From positions 1 to 64,000 of the forward strand of contig BPEH01000003.1 of the NCBI GenBank assembly GCA_019654715.1: 64,000 bases of DNA, in the 5' to 3' direction. Both the position numbers and the translations under genes were made by a program. The notes beneath the pieces were generated by a model. The model worked only from the letters and a program-made list of their open reading frames with translations, did no database searches and had not been told where the DNA came from. This document shows positions 49,268 through 58,583 of this stretch, piece by piece (the stretch's first letter is position 1; every line of letters begins with the position of its first letter). This DNA comes from Fidelibacterota bacterium. Its GTDB lineage: Bacteria; Fidelibacterota; Marinisomatia; Marinisomatales; Marinisomataceae.

Positions 49268-50943
49268 AGCAATTAAAAAAATTATCTTTTATAACCTTAA
49301 TAATTACGGTTTGTTTCTTCGGATTATTGCGAAGTCAACAGCTTGATATTTATCGTGAAATTGCACGATCTCAACAGCAAATCATGACCGTTTATAAGTA
49401 TCTTGTTACTGAGTATATCCATGAGTTAGATATCCCAGAATTAACATCAACAATTATCAATTCGATGTTAGAAAATTTTGATCCATATACCGAATATTAT
49501 GGAGAGAAAGATTTGGAAGATTTAAATATTAAAACTACAGGGGAATTTAGTGGAGTAGGGTTGCAGATTTATATGTATGAAGATCAGCTAACAGTAGTAG
49601 GGCCAATTGAAGGTTCTCCGGCTTTTCCGTGCGGGTATTTTTACTGGAGATAAAATTACTCATATTGATGGAGTTTCTACCGATGGAAGGGAAACTCAAA
49701 GATGCGACCAGTAAGATTCGAGGAGAAAAAGGTACAGATGTAATATTAACCATTAAAAAACCGATTACAGAAGAAGTGCATGATTATACCATTAATCGTG
49801 ATATTATTTCATCAAAGATATTCCATACTATGGGATGGTTGATCCAGCGGTCGGATACCTCAGAATAACCAATTTTTCAGAAAATACTCCAAGAGAAGTA
49901 AACAATGCATTCCTATCCCTAATGAACGAAGGAACAGAAAATATTATTATTGACTTAAGAGATAATCCTGGAGGATTGCTCTCCTCATCATTGGATGTAT
50001 TAGATCTGATATTGCAAAAAGATCTAGAAATGGTTTCAACCAAAGGACGTAGTGGAAAGATATTAAAAAAATAAGATCATTAAATAGAGCATTGCTCCCT
50101 CAGGATATTGATATTACAGTCTTAATTAATGAAGGCAGTGCATCTGCAAGTGAAATTGTTGCTGGTGTGTTGCAAGATCATGATAGGGCAGTAATTGTCG
50201 GATCACCATCATTTGGAAAAGGATTGGTCCAATCTGTGATTGCAATCAACAATAAATCCGCGTTAAAAATTACCAATTCGAAATATTATATTCCAAGTGG
50301 GCGTACCCTACAAAAAAGAGAATATATTGATAAAGAGTTGCTTACAGATAAAGCAACGGGTTTAAGATTCATTATTTACCACAAAAGCAGGACGAAAAGT
50401 CCCTTTGGGGGGGAGGCATTGCTCCCGATATTTTAGTTGAAAATTTGGGAAAAGTATCCATTAGCTGTTTCGATCTTACGCAATGGAGGATTTTTCCGTT
50501 TTGTACAACAAACAAGCGATCAATATGATTCTTCAGATGCAGTAGTCAATGATATTACTTTAATGAACAAATTTGCTGATTTTATTAAAGAAAACGATAT
50601 TGCAGGATACGTAGATGGTGAAGGCGATTTAGAAAAAGCAAAAGAAAAACTGGTTAAAGAAGACGAACCAAAAAATATATTCTTAAATAATGCATTTAAT
50701 GTTATTGAAAATCAAATCAAGAAATCACAAACTGCCATGTTTGATGATGAGAAAGGGTTTCATTAGAAAAATGTTATTAGGAGAATTTGCCTTCTATTAT
50801 GATGGAACAAAGGAAGATATGAATTTTTACTTCAGGGTGATAAAACAGTTCAGAAATCATTAGAAATCCTTCTTGATGACGCCCTGTATTCTTCTATCCC
50901 AACTGCACCTGAAGAAAAACAAATTGCGTTAACGGAAAATTAG
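49264..50943 (+). CDS. S41-family C-terminal processing peptidase (frame breaks)
   Basis: A secreted serine protease of CtpA/Prc type. It has an N-terminal signal or anchor helix (LSFITLIITVCFFGLL), and TTGEFSGVGLQIYMYEDQ opens the PDZ domain. VGYLRITNFSENT and IIIDLRDNPGGLLSSSLDV follow. The catalytic Ser lies in INEGSASASEIVAGVLQ and the Lys in SPSFGKGLVQS. Breaks fall near 49625, 49680, 49845, 50070, 50385 and 50845. Reading through them, the C terminus continues past the in-frame stop at 50766 to SLEILLDDALYSS and ends at 50943. It probably processes envelope proteins or lipoproteins. Confidence 0.88.
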
Positions 50944-50949
50944 CGATCT

Positions 50950-52674
50950 ATGGCATCTGAATCACATGCCGGTTTTTCTATAAGTTTTTTTTTTAAAGAC
51001 AATAATATTTCAACTGTATTTACCCTCTGTGGAGGACACATTTCACCTATCTTAGTTGGATGTGAATCTGAAGGAATAATATTGTTCAAGTAAGAGACGA
51101 AGCTTCGGCAGTGTTTGCTGCAGATGCTACTTCAAGGATAACGGACACCATTGGTGTTGCAATTGTGACTGCGGGTCCGGGAGTGACCAATACAATGACA
51201 GCAATCAAAAATGCACAATTAGCCCAATCTCCTTTGTTGTTGATTGGTGGAGCAGCTGCAACCCTATTAAAAGGAAAAGGGTCGTTGCAAGATATCGATC
51301 AATTATCATTAATGAAACCACATGTTAAATCCGCAGTTTCTGTAAAAAGATGTCGAGATATTGTCCCAGTACTCCATAATGCTATTAATCGTGCTGTTTC
51401 TGATGTGCCTGGTCCTGTATTTGTTGAACTTCCTATTGATTTACTCTATCCAGAAGAAATGATTCGAGAACAGCATTTGTCACAAGTCTCTTCAAATTCA
51501 TTGGTTGGTAAAGTGTTTAAATGGTATGTAGAACACCACCTAAAGAATGTGTTTTCTAAAGGAAAATCTCTCATTATTCCTCGGAAGAAAAACATTAAAA
51601 ATGCAAGCCAGTCTGCAATTGATAAAGCAGCGATTACAATTCATGAATCAGTAAGACCAGTCGTATTGCTTGGAAATCAAATTATCCATAATAAAGAGTT
51701 TTTAGATCGGTTTATTCAAAGCTTAAAAAAGCTATCTATTCCAACCTATACATCAGGGATGGCTCGAGGATGCTTAGGAAAAAAAGATTCATTTTTCTTC
51801 GTCATAATCGTAAACATGCCTTAAAAAATGCAGATGTTGTGATTACCGCAGGCGTTCCACTAGATTTTCGTTTAGGTATGGATTTTCCATCAATTCTGAT
51901 GCAAAGATTATTGCCTTAAACAAGAGCAAAAAAGATCTTGTGAAAAATCGAAGACCATACCTACAGCTTAAAGGAGATCCATCAAGAAGTATTTATGAGA
52001 TTGCCAAGACTATTAATACACCGGATTGTGAAGCATGGTTAGAAGAATTGCAACAAATGGAACAGAAAAGAGAGAATGAAATTTTAGCACAAGCAGAAAT
52101 GGACACAGAATTTATTAATCCTATTAAAGCATGTACTACCATCAATGATGTATTGGATGAAAATAGTATTATTATTGCCGATGGGGGTGATTTTGTAGGA
52201 ACAGCTTCTTATGTTTTACGTCCTCGAGCTCCATTAAGCTGGTTGGATCCAGGGGCCTTTGGAACATTAGGGGTTGGCGGTGGATTTGCCTTAGGAGCAA
52301 AAAGTGCGTTTCCAAACAAAGAGGGGTGGATTATTTATGGGGATGGAGCCTGTGCATTTAGTTTAGCAGAATTTGATACTTTTGTTCGTCATAAATTGCC
52401 CGTGATTGCTATAGTAGGAAATGACAGTTCTTGGCAACAAATTGCTCGAGAACAAGTCGAAATGCTCGGTAGCGACATCGGAACCAATCTAAACGATACC
52501 AACTATCATCAAGTAGCAGAAGGGTATGGAGGCAAAGGATTTTTGGTAACCGAAATTTCCCAATTACGTGATGTCTTATTGCAAGCCAAATCTGATGCGA
52601 AAACGGGAACGCCCGTCCTTATTAATATGCGTATCGGAAAAACGGATTTTAGAAAAGGATCAATTTCAGTTTAA
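50950..52674 (+). CDS. Thiamine diphosphate-dependent enzyme, acetolactate synthase/2-hydroxyacyl lyase-like (frame breaks)
   Basis: The three-domain ThDP layout is visible. The N-terminal PYR domain has [15 protein letters not shown], then [16 protein letters not shown] with the catalytic Glu, and [18 protein letters not shown]. The middle domain has [17 protein letters not shown]. The C-terminal PP domain has the GDG-Asn cofactor motif in [17 protein letters not shown] and [40 protein letters not shown] matches the ILVBL/HACL branch more than true acetolactate synthase, and no small regulatory subunit is nearby. Breaks lie near 50995, 51087, 51790 and 51890. Substrate unknown. Confidence 0.8.
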
Positions 52675-53037
52675 TGAACACAATTAAGCTTCTTACCATT
52701 GGGTTAATGTCTTTTTTTTATATCACTACAGGTATTAAACATTTTACTGAACCAGAATGGTTTTTACAGATTTATCCACCATTTCTACCATTGGGCTTGC
52801 AGCAGTCTATATCAGTGGATTTTTTGAAGTATTGTTTGGTGTTTTGCTTTTAATTCCTAAACAAGGTATCATGCAGCTTGGGGACTTATTGTACTGTTAA
52901 TTGCTGTATTTCCAGCAAATATTTATCTAGCATATACCAATGGAGCTGCAATGGATATTTCTCCCGAATTAGCTTGGGGAAGATTACCATTTCAAGTATT
53001 ATTTATTGGGTTAGCATATTGGCATTCTGATGATTGA
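52674..53037 (+). CDS. DoxX-like small membrane protein (frame breaks)
   Basis: The ATG overlaps the preceding stop. Hydrophobic pieces in shifting frames make about four helices: LLTIGLMSFFYITTGIKHFT, GLAAVYISGFFEVLFGVLLL, LIVLLIAVFPANIYLAYTNG and LPFQVLFIGLAYWHSDD. This is the layout of DoxX/DUF4345-like proteins of about 120 residues. Breaks occur near 52780 and 52875. The function is unknown; a tRNA-Val gene follows after about 80 bases. Confidence 0.65.
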
Positions 53038-53115
53038 AAAATTGTTTAGCCTGTTACCCGAAAAGACTCAAAATAGAATTATGCATTTCTTTGCACGTTT
53101 AATTATATTTGCAAA

Positions 53116-53189
53116 GGGCGATTAGCTCAGCTGGTTAGAGTACCTGGTCGACATCCAGGGGGTCACTGGTTCAAATCCAGTATCGCCCA
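53116..53189 (+). tRNA. tRNA-Val (anticodon GAC)
   Basis: A 74-base cloverleaf. The acceptor GGGCGAT pairs with ATCGCCC and the discriminator is A. The D arm is AGCTCAGCTGGTTAGAG. The anticodon stem CCTGG/CCAGG encloses the loop TCGACAT with GAC at positions 34-36. The T arm is CACTGGTTCAAATCCAGT. Position 33, nearly always U, is C here; one substituted base or a sequencing error is possible. CCA is not encoded. Confidence 0.92.
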
Positions 53190-53192
53190 CAA

Positions 53193-53531
53193 ATGAGAAA
53201 ATTATTAACTATAATATTTCTATTTGGAGCAACCTTTGCTCAGGCTCCTGAAAAAGTATCTCCGGATGTATATAAAGTCGTTTTTGAAAATGAGAATGTT
53301 AAAGTTTTAGAAGTGACTTTTGAGCCGGGTCAAAGCGATAAAATGCATCGTCATAATCGTATGGTCTATTATGTGATTGCAGGTGGTATTATGCAAATTA
53401 CCTCATCTGATGGTACAGTGAATGTTGCAGAGATTAAAGAAGGTTCTTCTGCTCAACAAGATCCTGTTGTTCATCGGGTAAAAAATATAGGAAAAACCAG
53501 AGCAAAACTTATCGTTGTTGAAGAAAAATAA
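53193..53531 (+). CDS. Secreted cupin-domain protein
   Basis: A signal peptide (LLTIIFLFGATFAQA) is followed by one small cupin barrel of about 90 residues. The first cupin motif appears as EPGQSDKMHRHNRMVYYVIAGG. It has the two metal-binding histidines (HRH), but the usual Glu is not obvious. The second motif ends in QQDPVVHRVKNIGK. A periplasmic metal- or sugar-binding role is possible. It starts three bases after the tRNA-Val gene, so it may share that transcript. Confidence 0.8.
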   Translation: MRKLLTIIFLFGATFAQAPEKVSPDVYKVVFENENVKVLEVTFEPGQSDKMHRHNRMVYYVIAGGIMQITSSDGTVNVAEIKEGSSAQQDPVVHRVKNIGKTRAKLIVVEEK

Positions 53532-53543
53532 TTAATTTATTAT

Positions 53544-54853
53544 ATGAAACTAGAAGATTTAGTAAAACTCATTCCTTCTGAATCAATTCTTAGGGTAATC
53601 CGATCTTCTTTGATGACACGGTTTGCCGACCTTAGTCTGCGAGATAAAAAAAGAAAAGAATTTGAACTACGACGAAAGCAAAGAATAGAACCCCATAGGC
53701 TTTTGTTTTTCTTTCAATCGAATGATCCGTATTCAACTTTGGCGGCACAATTTCTTCATCAAATACAAGCCTCATACGACGTTAAATTAGAAATTTATTT
53801 ATTGGGAGAAGAAGGGTATGATGCGCTTCCAGAGCCTGAAATGTATCGGAAATATGTATTTAGTGATGTACAAAAAATTGCTCCGTATTACGACATTGAT
53901 TTCTCAAACACACATATTCCTTCTGCAGAGGAAAAAGATCGTTTTTTGAGCCATTTATGTAGCTTAAATCAAGAGGAATTAATCGAACAACTTCCTAGCA
54001 TAAGTTTGAAATTCTGGAAAGGACAATTTTTAGGAAATACATGTTCTGAAAAAGTGATAGAAGATACCTTAAAACAAGGCAATGAAAAACGCGATGAATG
54101 TGGCCATTATTTAGGTGCAATTTTCCACTATGGAGGGGAAAATTATTGGGGCATTGATCGTATTAATTTTTTATTAGAACGCTTAGAAGCATTAGGGGTA
54201 AAGAAAGGCGCATCATTGCGTGTCAATCCAGCATTAAGTTCTCATCCAAGTCACCAATTGTCTGATGTAAAAACTTGAAATCTTCTTTTCGGCAAATAGT
54301 CCGTATACTTATTTGGCATTTGATCGTGTGAAAAAGTTAGGAGAAACCTATGGAATTCCTATTGTCGTACGACCTATTATGCCAATGTTGATGCGTCAAA
54401 TGGATATATCACGAAGGAAAGGATTTTATATTCTTTCGGATTCTGCACGTGTTGCTGAAAAACTAGAAATTCCCTTTGGAAAAGTTCAAACCCCAATTGG
54501 GTATCCTTTACGAAGAATTTATTCATTATTTCCATATGTGAATTCCCATGGCAAAGGATTTGAATATTTACACAAATGCATGGAAGCAATTTTTGCAACA
54601 GGAACCCAGGTGGGGTCAAAGGTATTTTTACAACAACTATTAACCGATTTGGATTTGGATGCTGATGAAGGATTTAAGCATTTAGATGCAACCGATTGGG
54701 AAGCGGGGTTTGAGAAGAATCGATTGGATATGTATAAAGTAAATTGTTGGGGAGCGCCTACCTTTAAATTGTTCCATAACAATAAGAATATTTTATCCAT
54801 ATGGGGCCAAGATCGTATTTGGGTAGTTTGAAGAAGAATTAAAGAAGTTGTAG
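53544..54853 (+). CDS. Tandem DsbA-like protein, 2-hydroxychromene-2-carboxylate isomerase family (frame breaks)
   Basis: Two DsbA-type thioredoxin folds are fused. The first has LLFFFQSNDPYSTLAAQFL. The second, after a one-base break near 54275, opens with LEIFFSANSPYTYLAFDRV, carrying the SPY motif of kappa-GST/HCCA isomerases. It ends in VNCWGAPTFKLFHNNK and IWGQDRIWVV. In the first frame it stops at 54831, but a one-base change near 54830 gives VEEELKKLVD and a stop at 54851-54853, matching the family's usual ending. There is no active-site CxxC, so it probably binds glutathione or an aromatic substrate. Two fused domains in about 430 residues is unusual. Confidence 0.75.
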
Positions 54854-54883
54854 ATTAAGGTAATAAGGAAAGGGGATTTTAGA

Positions 54884-55544
54884 ATGAATTTAAGTGAACT
54901 AAATAATAAGCTAGACAGATTTCACCTATTAAATCATCCATTTTATGTCGCATGGGAAAAAGGAGAATTAACACAAGAAATACTGCAGGATTACGCAGAA
55001 CAGTATTATCAACATATCAAAGCATTTCCTAGATACATTAGTGCTACACATTCTATGTGTGAAGATATCGAAAAAAGAAAAATACTTTTGGACAATCTAA
55101 GCGACGAAGAAGATCTTCATAAAGACCACCCAATGCTTTGGAAACAATTTGCGTTGGCAGCAGGTGCAGATGAGAATAGTTTGGATTCGGTGAAACAGGA
55201 ATATTTTACTTCAGATTTGATTGAAAATTTCTTTCGTTTATCGCGTTCTTCTTATGCAGAAGGACTTGGGGCATTGTATGCATATGAGCGTCAAGTACCT
55301 GAAATTGCTGAAACCAAAATTAAAGGATTGATTGATCATTATAATATTTCAACAAACCAAGGATTGGAATATTTTGTTGTGCATAAAGATGCTGATGTAT
55401 TGCATCGTGAACAGAGTGAACAACTGATGTTACAAACTAAATGAAGAAGAACAAATTCTTGCTAAAGAAGCTGCATTCTCTACTGTACATATGTTGTGGA
55501 GTTTTTTATCTGGTCTCTGTGATAAGCATAACATTAAGAATTAA
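54884..55544 (+). CDS. CADD-like (folate-related) TenA/PqqC-fold oxygenase (frame break)
   Basis: A helical heme-oxygenase-like protein. The beginning, LNHPFYVAWEKGELTQEIL followed by DYAEQYYQHIKAFPRYIS, matches CADD-family proteins that make p-aminobenzoate without PabABC in Chlamydia. Likely metal ligands are Glu75/His82, Glu135 (ERQVPE), and His167/Asp171/His174 in VVHKDADVLHREQ, spaced as in CADD. The first frame ends at 55444; a one-base shift leads to LNEEEQILAKEAAFSTVHM and a stop at 55542-55544. A strong GGAAAGGGG ribosome site precedes the ATG. Confidence 0.85.
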
Positions 55545-55568
55545 AAAGATTTTAATTCAAACCAAAAA

Positions 55569-56231
55569 TTGAGAATACAAAAGAAGATTCAACAACGTTT
55601 CTATTCTAATAAAGAAGAGAGAATCAACATATTAAGCCATGGGTTTGGACTAATCTTAAGCATCATCGCATTTGTTTTCTTATTGCTACGTGCATTGGAG
55701 AATGGAAATTCAATTTATATTTTTAGCCTTACTGTTTTTGGTCTCAGTTTAATATTGTTGTATACTGCGTCAACTTTGTATCATAGTACTCAAGAGCCTG
55801 TTGCGCGCAATCGTTATAGAATGCTAGATATGATTGCGATTTATGTATTGATTGCAGGTTCTTATACTCCTTATGCGCTTGTAATGCTTAAAGGAGTTGA
55901 AGGATGGAGGTTGTTCGGGATTATGTGGTTGATTGCGTTTGTAGGAGCGATTTGGAAAATTTTTACAACGGGAAGATATAATGTTGTTTCTACCTTGCTT
56001 TATTTGTGTATGGGATACATATGTCTTTTCTATATCAATCCATTATTGGCACAATTGCCTTATGAAGGGTTGATATGGTTGATTAGCGGTGGGGCTGCAT
56101 ATACAATCGGGGTATTTTTCTATGCCATGGATGACAAAATTCCATATAATCATGCCATCTGGCATGCTTGTGTACTGTTTGGAAGCTTTAGTCATTTTAT
56201 GTCGGTATTCTTCTACGTATTACCATCATAA
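55569..56231 (+). CDS. Hemolysin III-family (YqfA/PAQR-like) membrane protein
   Basis: Seven predicted helices in 220 residues. Family landmarks are the early LSHGFGLILSIIAFVFLL with histidine, TASTLYHSTQEPVARNRYRM and the D-x9-GSYTPYAL stretch (IAIYVLIAGSYTPYALVM). The C-terminal metal ligands are in NHAIWHACVLFGSFSHFMS. PAQR-related proteins carry a zinc ion and are thought to be ceramidase-like or to affect membrane composition. It starts at TTG about 25 bases after the CADD-like stop. Confidence 0.9.
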   Translation: MRIQKKIQQRFYSNKEERINILSHGFGLILSIIAFVFLLLRALENGNSIYIFSLTVFGLSLILLYTASTLYHSTQEPVARNRYRMLDMIAIYVLIAGSYTPYALVMLKGVEGWRLFGIMWLIAFVGAIWKIFTTGRYNVVSTLLYLCMGYICLFYINPLLAQLPYEGLIWLISGGAAYTIGVFFYAMDDKIPYNHAIWHACVLFGSFSHFMSVFFYVLPS

Positions 56232-56242
56232 TAGATATTGCT

Positions 56243-56270
56243 TTGAAGTTTAATCTGTTTTTCCTATTAT
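56243..56270 (+). promoter_or_regulatory. Possible promoter upstream of apt
   Basis: TTGAAG and TATTAT lie 16 bases apart in the 52-base gap before apt, resembling a sigma-70 promoter. The predicted start site would leave a leader of only a few bases. The gap is AT-rich, so a chance match is possible. Confidence 0.25.
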
Positions 56271-56283
56271 AGCGCCAATATTT

Positions 56284-56811
56284 ATGAATGTAGAAGATAT
56301 TAAAAAGACGATTACAATAGTTCATGACTATCCAATCCCTGGAATTATTTTTAGGGACATTACAACTCTCTTAGAAGATCCTGAAGCGTTTAAAGCAACT
56401 GTGGATCTTATGGTAGAGAAAGTTTCTGATTTATCATTTGATAAAATTGTTGGAGTTGAATCAAGAGGATTTTTCTGGGCAGCTCCAATTGCTTATGCAC
56501 TGTCAAAACCTTTTGTCTTGGCACGTAAACCTGGAAAATTGCCACGAAGAACCGTTAGCAAACCGTTTACCTTAGAATATGGTACCAATAGTGTTCATAT
56601 TCATGCTGATTCAGTCCACAAAGGAGACACTATTTTAATTGTTGATGATTTGATTGCTACAGGTGGTACAGCTATTGCAACCGCCGATTTATGTGAAGAG
56701 TTAGGTGCAGCTGCTATTCATACGCTTTCTTTAATAGACTTACCAGAGTTAGGTGGATCAAAGAAAATAGCAGATAAGTATGGTGAAGTTCGTACTTTAA
56801 TCGACTATTAA
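56284..56811 (+). CDS. apt: Adenine phosphoribosyltransferase
   Basis: Salvages adenine to AMP using PRPP. Family blocks are IVHDYPIPGIIFRDITTLL, KIVGVESRGFFWAAPIAYAL, RKPGKLPRRTVSKPFTLEYG and the PRPP loop TILIVDDLIATGGTAIATA. At 175 residues it has normal length. It converges with the minus-strand sulfatase-like gene, overlapping its end by 15 bases. Confidence 0.97.
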   Translation: MNVEDIKKTITIVHDYPIPGIIFRDITTLLEDPEAFKATVDLMVEKVSDLSFDKIVGVESRGFFWAAPIAYALSKPFVLARKPGKLPRRTVSKPFTLEYGTNSVHIHADSVHKGDTILIVDDLIATGGTAIATADLCEELGAAAIHTLSLIDLPELGGSKKIADKYGEVRTLIDY

Positions 56812-58530
56812 TTGAAACGAATTTCTATCAAACATCGAAAAGAATTGCGCAAACTTTAATTTGCTTCCATCAATCACCAAGTCTCCATTTGCCATCGCTT
56901 CTTTCGCATCTGCTAAACCAACAGAGATTTTTTTCCAGGTCATTGTATTTACACTTGCGGTTGCATCGGAATTATCAGGAACACTGTGTGTAATTTCAAT
57001 AATATTATTTCTTAAAATCATTCCAAATGTTTGACCAGTATCGGACATAACAAAACCAATTTTTATAGATTTTCCGTTTGCTTTTTTAGGATTAAGACGT
57101 GGAGGCATTGCATTAAAGAATGTTTTAATTGGAACCCTTTCAATTTGTCCTTCCGTTGATTTGTATTGTTCGTGTGGAGTGATAAGTCCCATCATTTCAT
57201 ATGCATCTGATAAATACCAATTGCGTGCAATAGGATTTGTTTCTTCTTTACCTAAAACTATTAGCGTGTTTCCATATAGTTCTTTAATAGTTTTGTCATT
57301 AGGGAAATTAGAAGAACCAATCTCACATAATTCTGCTGCCCATTGGAAATCTCCATCATCATTAGCTTGTTTTATTAGTTCAATTAATGTTTCTTTAGAT
57401 CCGATAATATCCAGCAGTCTTTTATTACGTTGTTTACTAGATAATGGTTCAAGATTTACTGCTTTTCCATCAAAGAATCCAATATAGCCACTATATACAT
57501 TGCGAATACTCCAACTTACTTTTCCATATTTTTCCTGTAAATCAAAGTTTTCTTTAAAGAAACTAGGATATTCAAATTCTTCAACCAATTCATCTGGTGT
57601 TTTTCCTTGATTCATTCCTCTTATTGCATAGTCATGAATATACTGAACCGCATCTCTATAGATAGTGAGTCGATTGTGTACTTCTTCTTTTCCAGATAAA
57701 TATGGTCCATGACAACTAATTAAATACTCTGGATTGTAAGCACGCATTTCATCGACAGATTTATACCATTTATATGTATCGCGATAGGAGCTACCGCGAA
57801 TAGTGTACAAATTAGGAAAACGCATATAATAATTATCGCCAGAAACAACAACCTCTTTATCAGGATAATAGATGATAATTTGATCATCTGTTTCACCAGG
57901 TGAATGAGTTACTTCTAATGTTATACCTGCAGTGGTAATTGTAGTTATTTTTTCCTCTAAAAGATGTGTTGGATATATAATCGGAGGTTGTACAAAGTCC
58001 CAACCAAACGCAAGACCCAATCCATGCCCCCATTCTTGAACTTCATCTGGAAGAAAATACCCGAATTGTTTCATTCCTCTTTTTGTCAAAATAGGTCTTA
58101 ATAAATTCATGGAATCATCAAATCCTTTTTCAAAAGTTTTATGTGCATACACTTTGGTGTCTTCTTCAAAAAATGCTTTAGTTCCTCTCCAGTGATCTGG
58201 GTGAGAGTGGGTATAAAACACTGCCTTAATGGGTTGATTAGATATTTTTCGGAATTCCTCAGAAATTTCAGAAGCTGCTCCGTAGCTTTCAGTCGTATCA
58301 ATGATAATATTTCCACCATCACCAACAATCAAGATAGAATTTGCCAATCCATATCCAATAGCTACATACACATTGTCTACAACTTGATAGACTCCTTTTT
58401 CACGATAGAACTCATCCTTCATTGTACTATCTTGGCTAAAATCAATAGAAGGTGGTTGTATTTTTTCTTCGTTAGAACAATTAATAACAAGAATCGAAAA
58501 TAAAATGAAAATAAGTAATCTCTTTGTCAT
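56797..58530 (-). CDS. Alkyl/aryl-sulfatase-like lipoprotein (metallo-beta-lactamase fold)
   Basis: A lipobox (SILVINCSNEE) is followed by a large protein of 577 residues. The zinc-hydrolase motif THSHPDHWRGTKAFF (His108, His110, Asp112, His113) and HSPGETDDQIIIYYPDKEVV and ISCHGPYLSGKEEVH supply the other metal ligands. The alkyl-sulfatase dimerisation domain (WAAELCEIGSSNFPNDKTIK, YLSDAYEMMGL) and C-terminal SCP2-like domain follow. Relatives (SdsA1, BDS1) cleave alkyl sulfates. The reading frame is clean, in contrast with many neighbours. It is divergent from the next gene. Confidence 0.88.
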   Translation of the reverse strand: MTKRLLIFILFSILVINCSNEEKIQPPSIDFSQDSTMKDEFYREKGVYQVVDNVYVAIGYGLANSILIVGDGGNIIIDTTESYGAASEISEEFRKISNQPIKAVFYTHSHPDHWRGTKAFFEEDTKVYAHKTFEKGFDDSMNLLRPILTKRGMKQFGYFLPDEVQEWGHGLGLAFGWDFVQPPIIYPTHLLEEKITTITTAGITLEVTHSPGETDDQIIIYYPDKEVVVSGDNYYMRFPNLYTIRGSSYRDTYKWYKSVDEMRAYNPEYLISCHGPYLSGKEEVHNRLTIYRDAVQYIHDYAIRGMNQGKTPDELVEEFEYPSFFKENFDLQEKYGKVSWSIRNVYSGYIGFFDGKAVNLEPLSSKQRNKRLLDIIGSKETLIELIKQANDDGDFQWAAELCEIGSSNFPNDKTIKELYGNTLIVLGKEETNPIARNWYLSDAYEMMGLITPHEQYKSTEGQIERVPIKTFFNAMPPRLNPKKANGKSIKIGFVMSDTGQTFGMILRNNIIEITHSVPDNSDATASVNTMTWKKISVGLADAKEAMANGDLVIDGSKLKFAQFFSMFDRNSFQLIVD

Positions 58531-58543
58531 GTATAAATATACA

Positions 58544-58570
58544 TTATAATAAATATAATTTTTATTATAA
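58544..58570. repeat. AT-only inverted repeat in divergent intergenic region
   Basis: A perfect 10-base inverted repeat TTATAATAAA / TTTATTATAA with a 7-base spacer lies between the divergent sulfatase-like and DUF998-like genes. It could be an operator or overlapping promoter elements, but the region is nearly pure AT so a chance repeat cannot be excluded. Confidence 0.3.
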
Positions 58571-58583
58571 ATTATCCATCAAG

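Noticed and set aside
50437-50766. Separate protein after the S41 catalytic domain
   Set aside because: It is the C-terminal part of the same protease, reached through indels; no independent start site or motif is present.
53030-53125. Short ATG frame of about 31 codons before tRNA-Val
   Set aside because: It ends inside the tRNA gene (TAG of the D-arm side), lacks a ribosome site and has no recognisable sequence.
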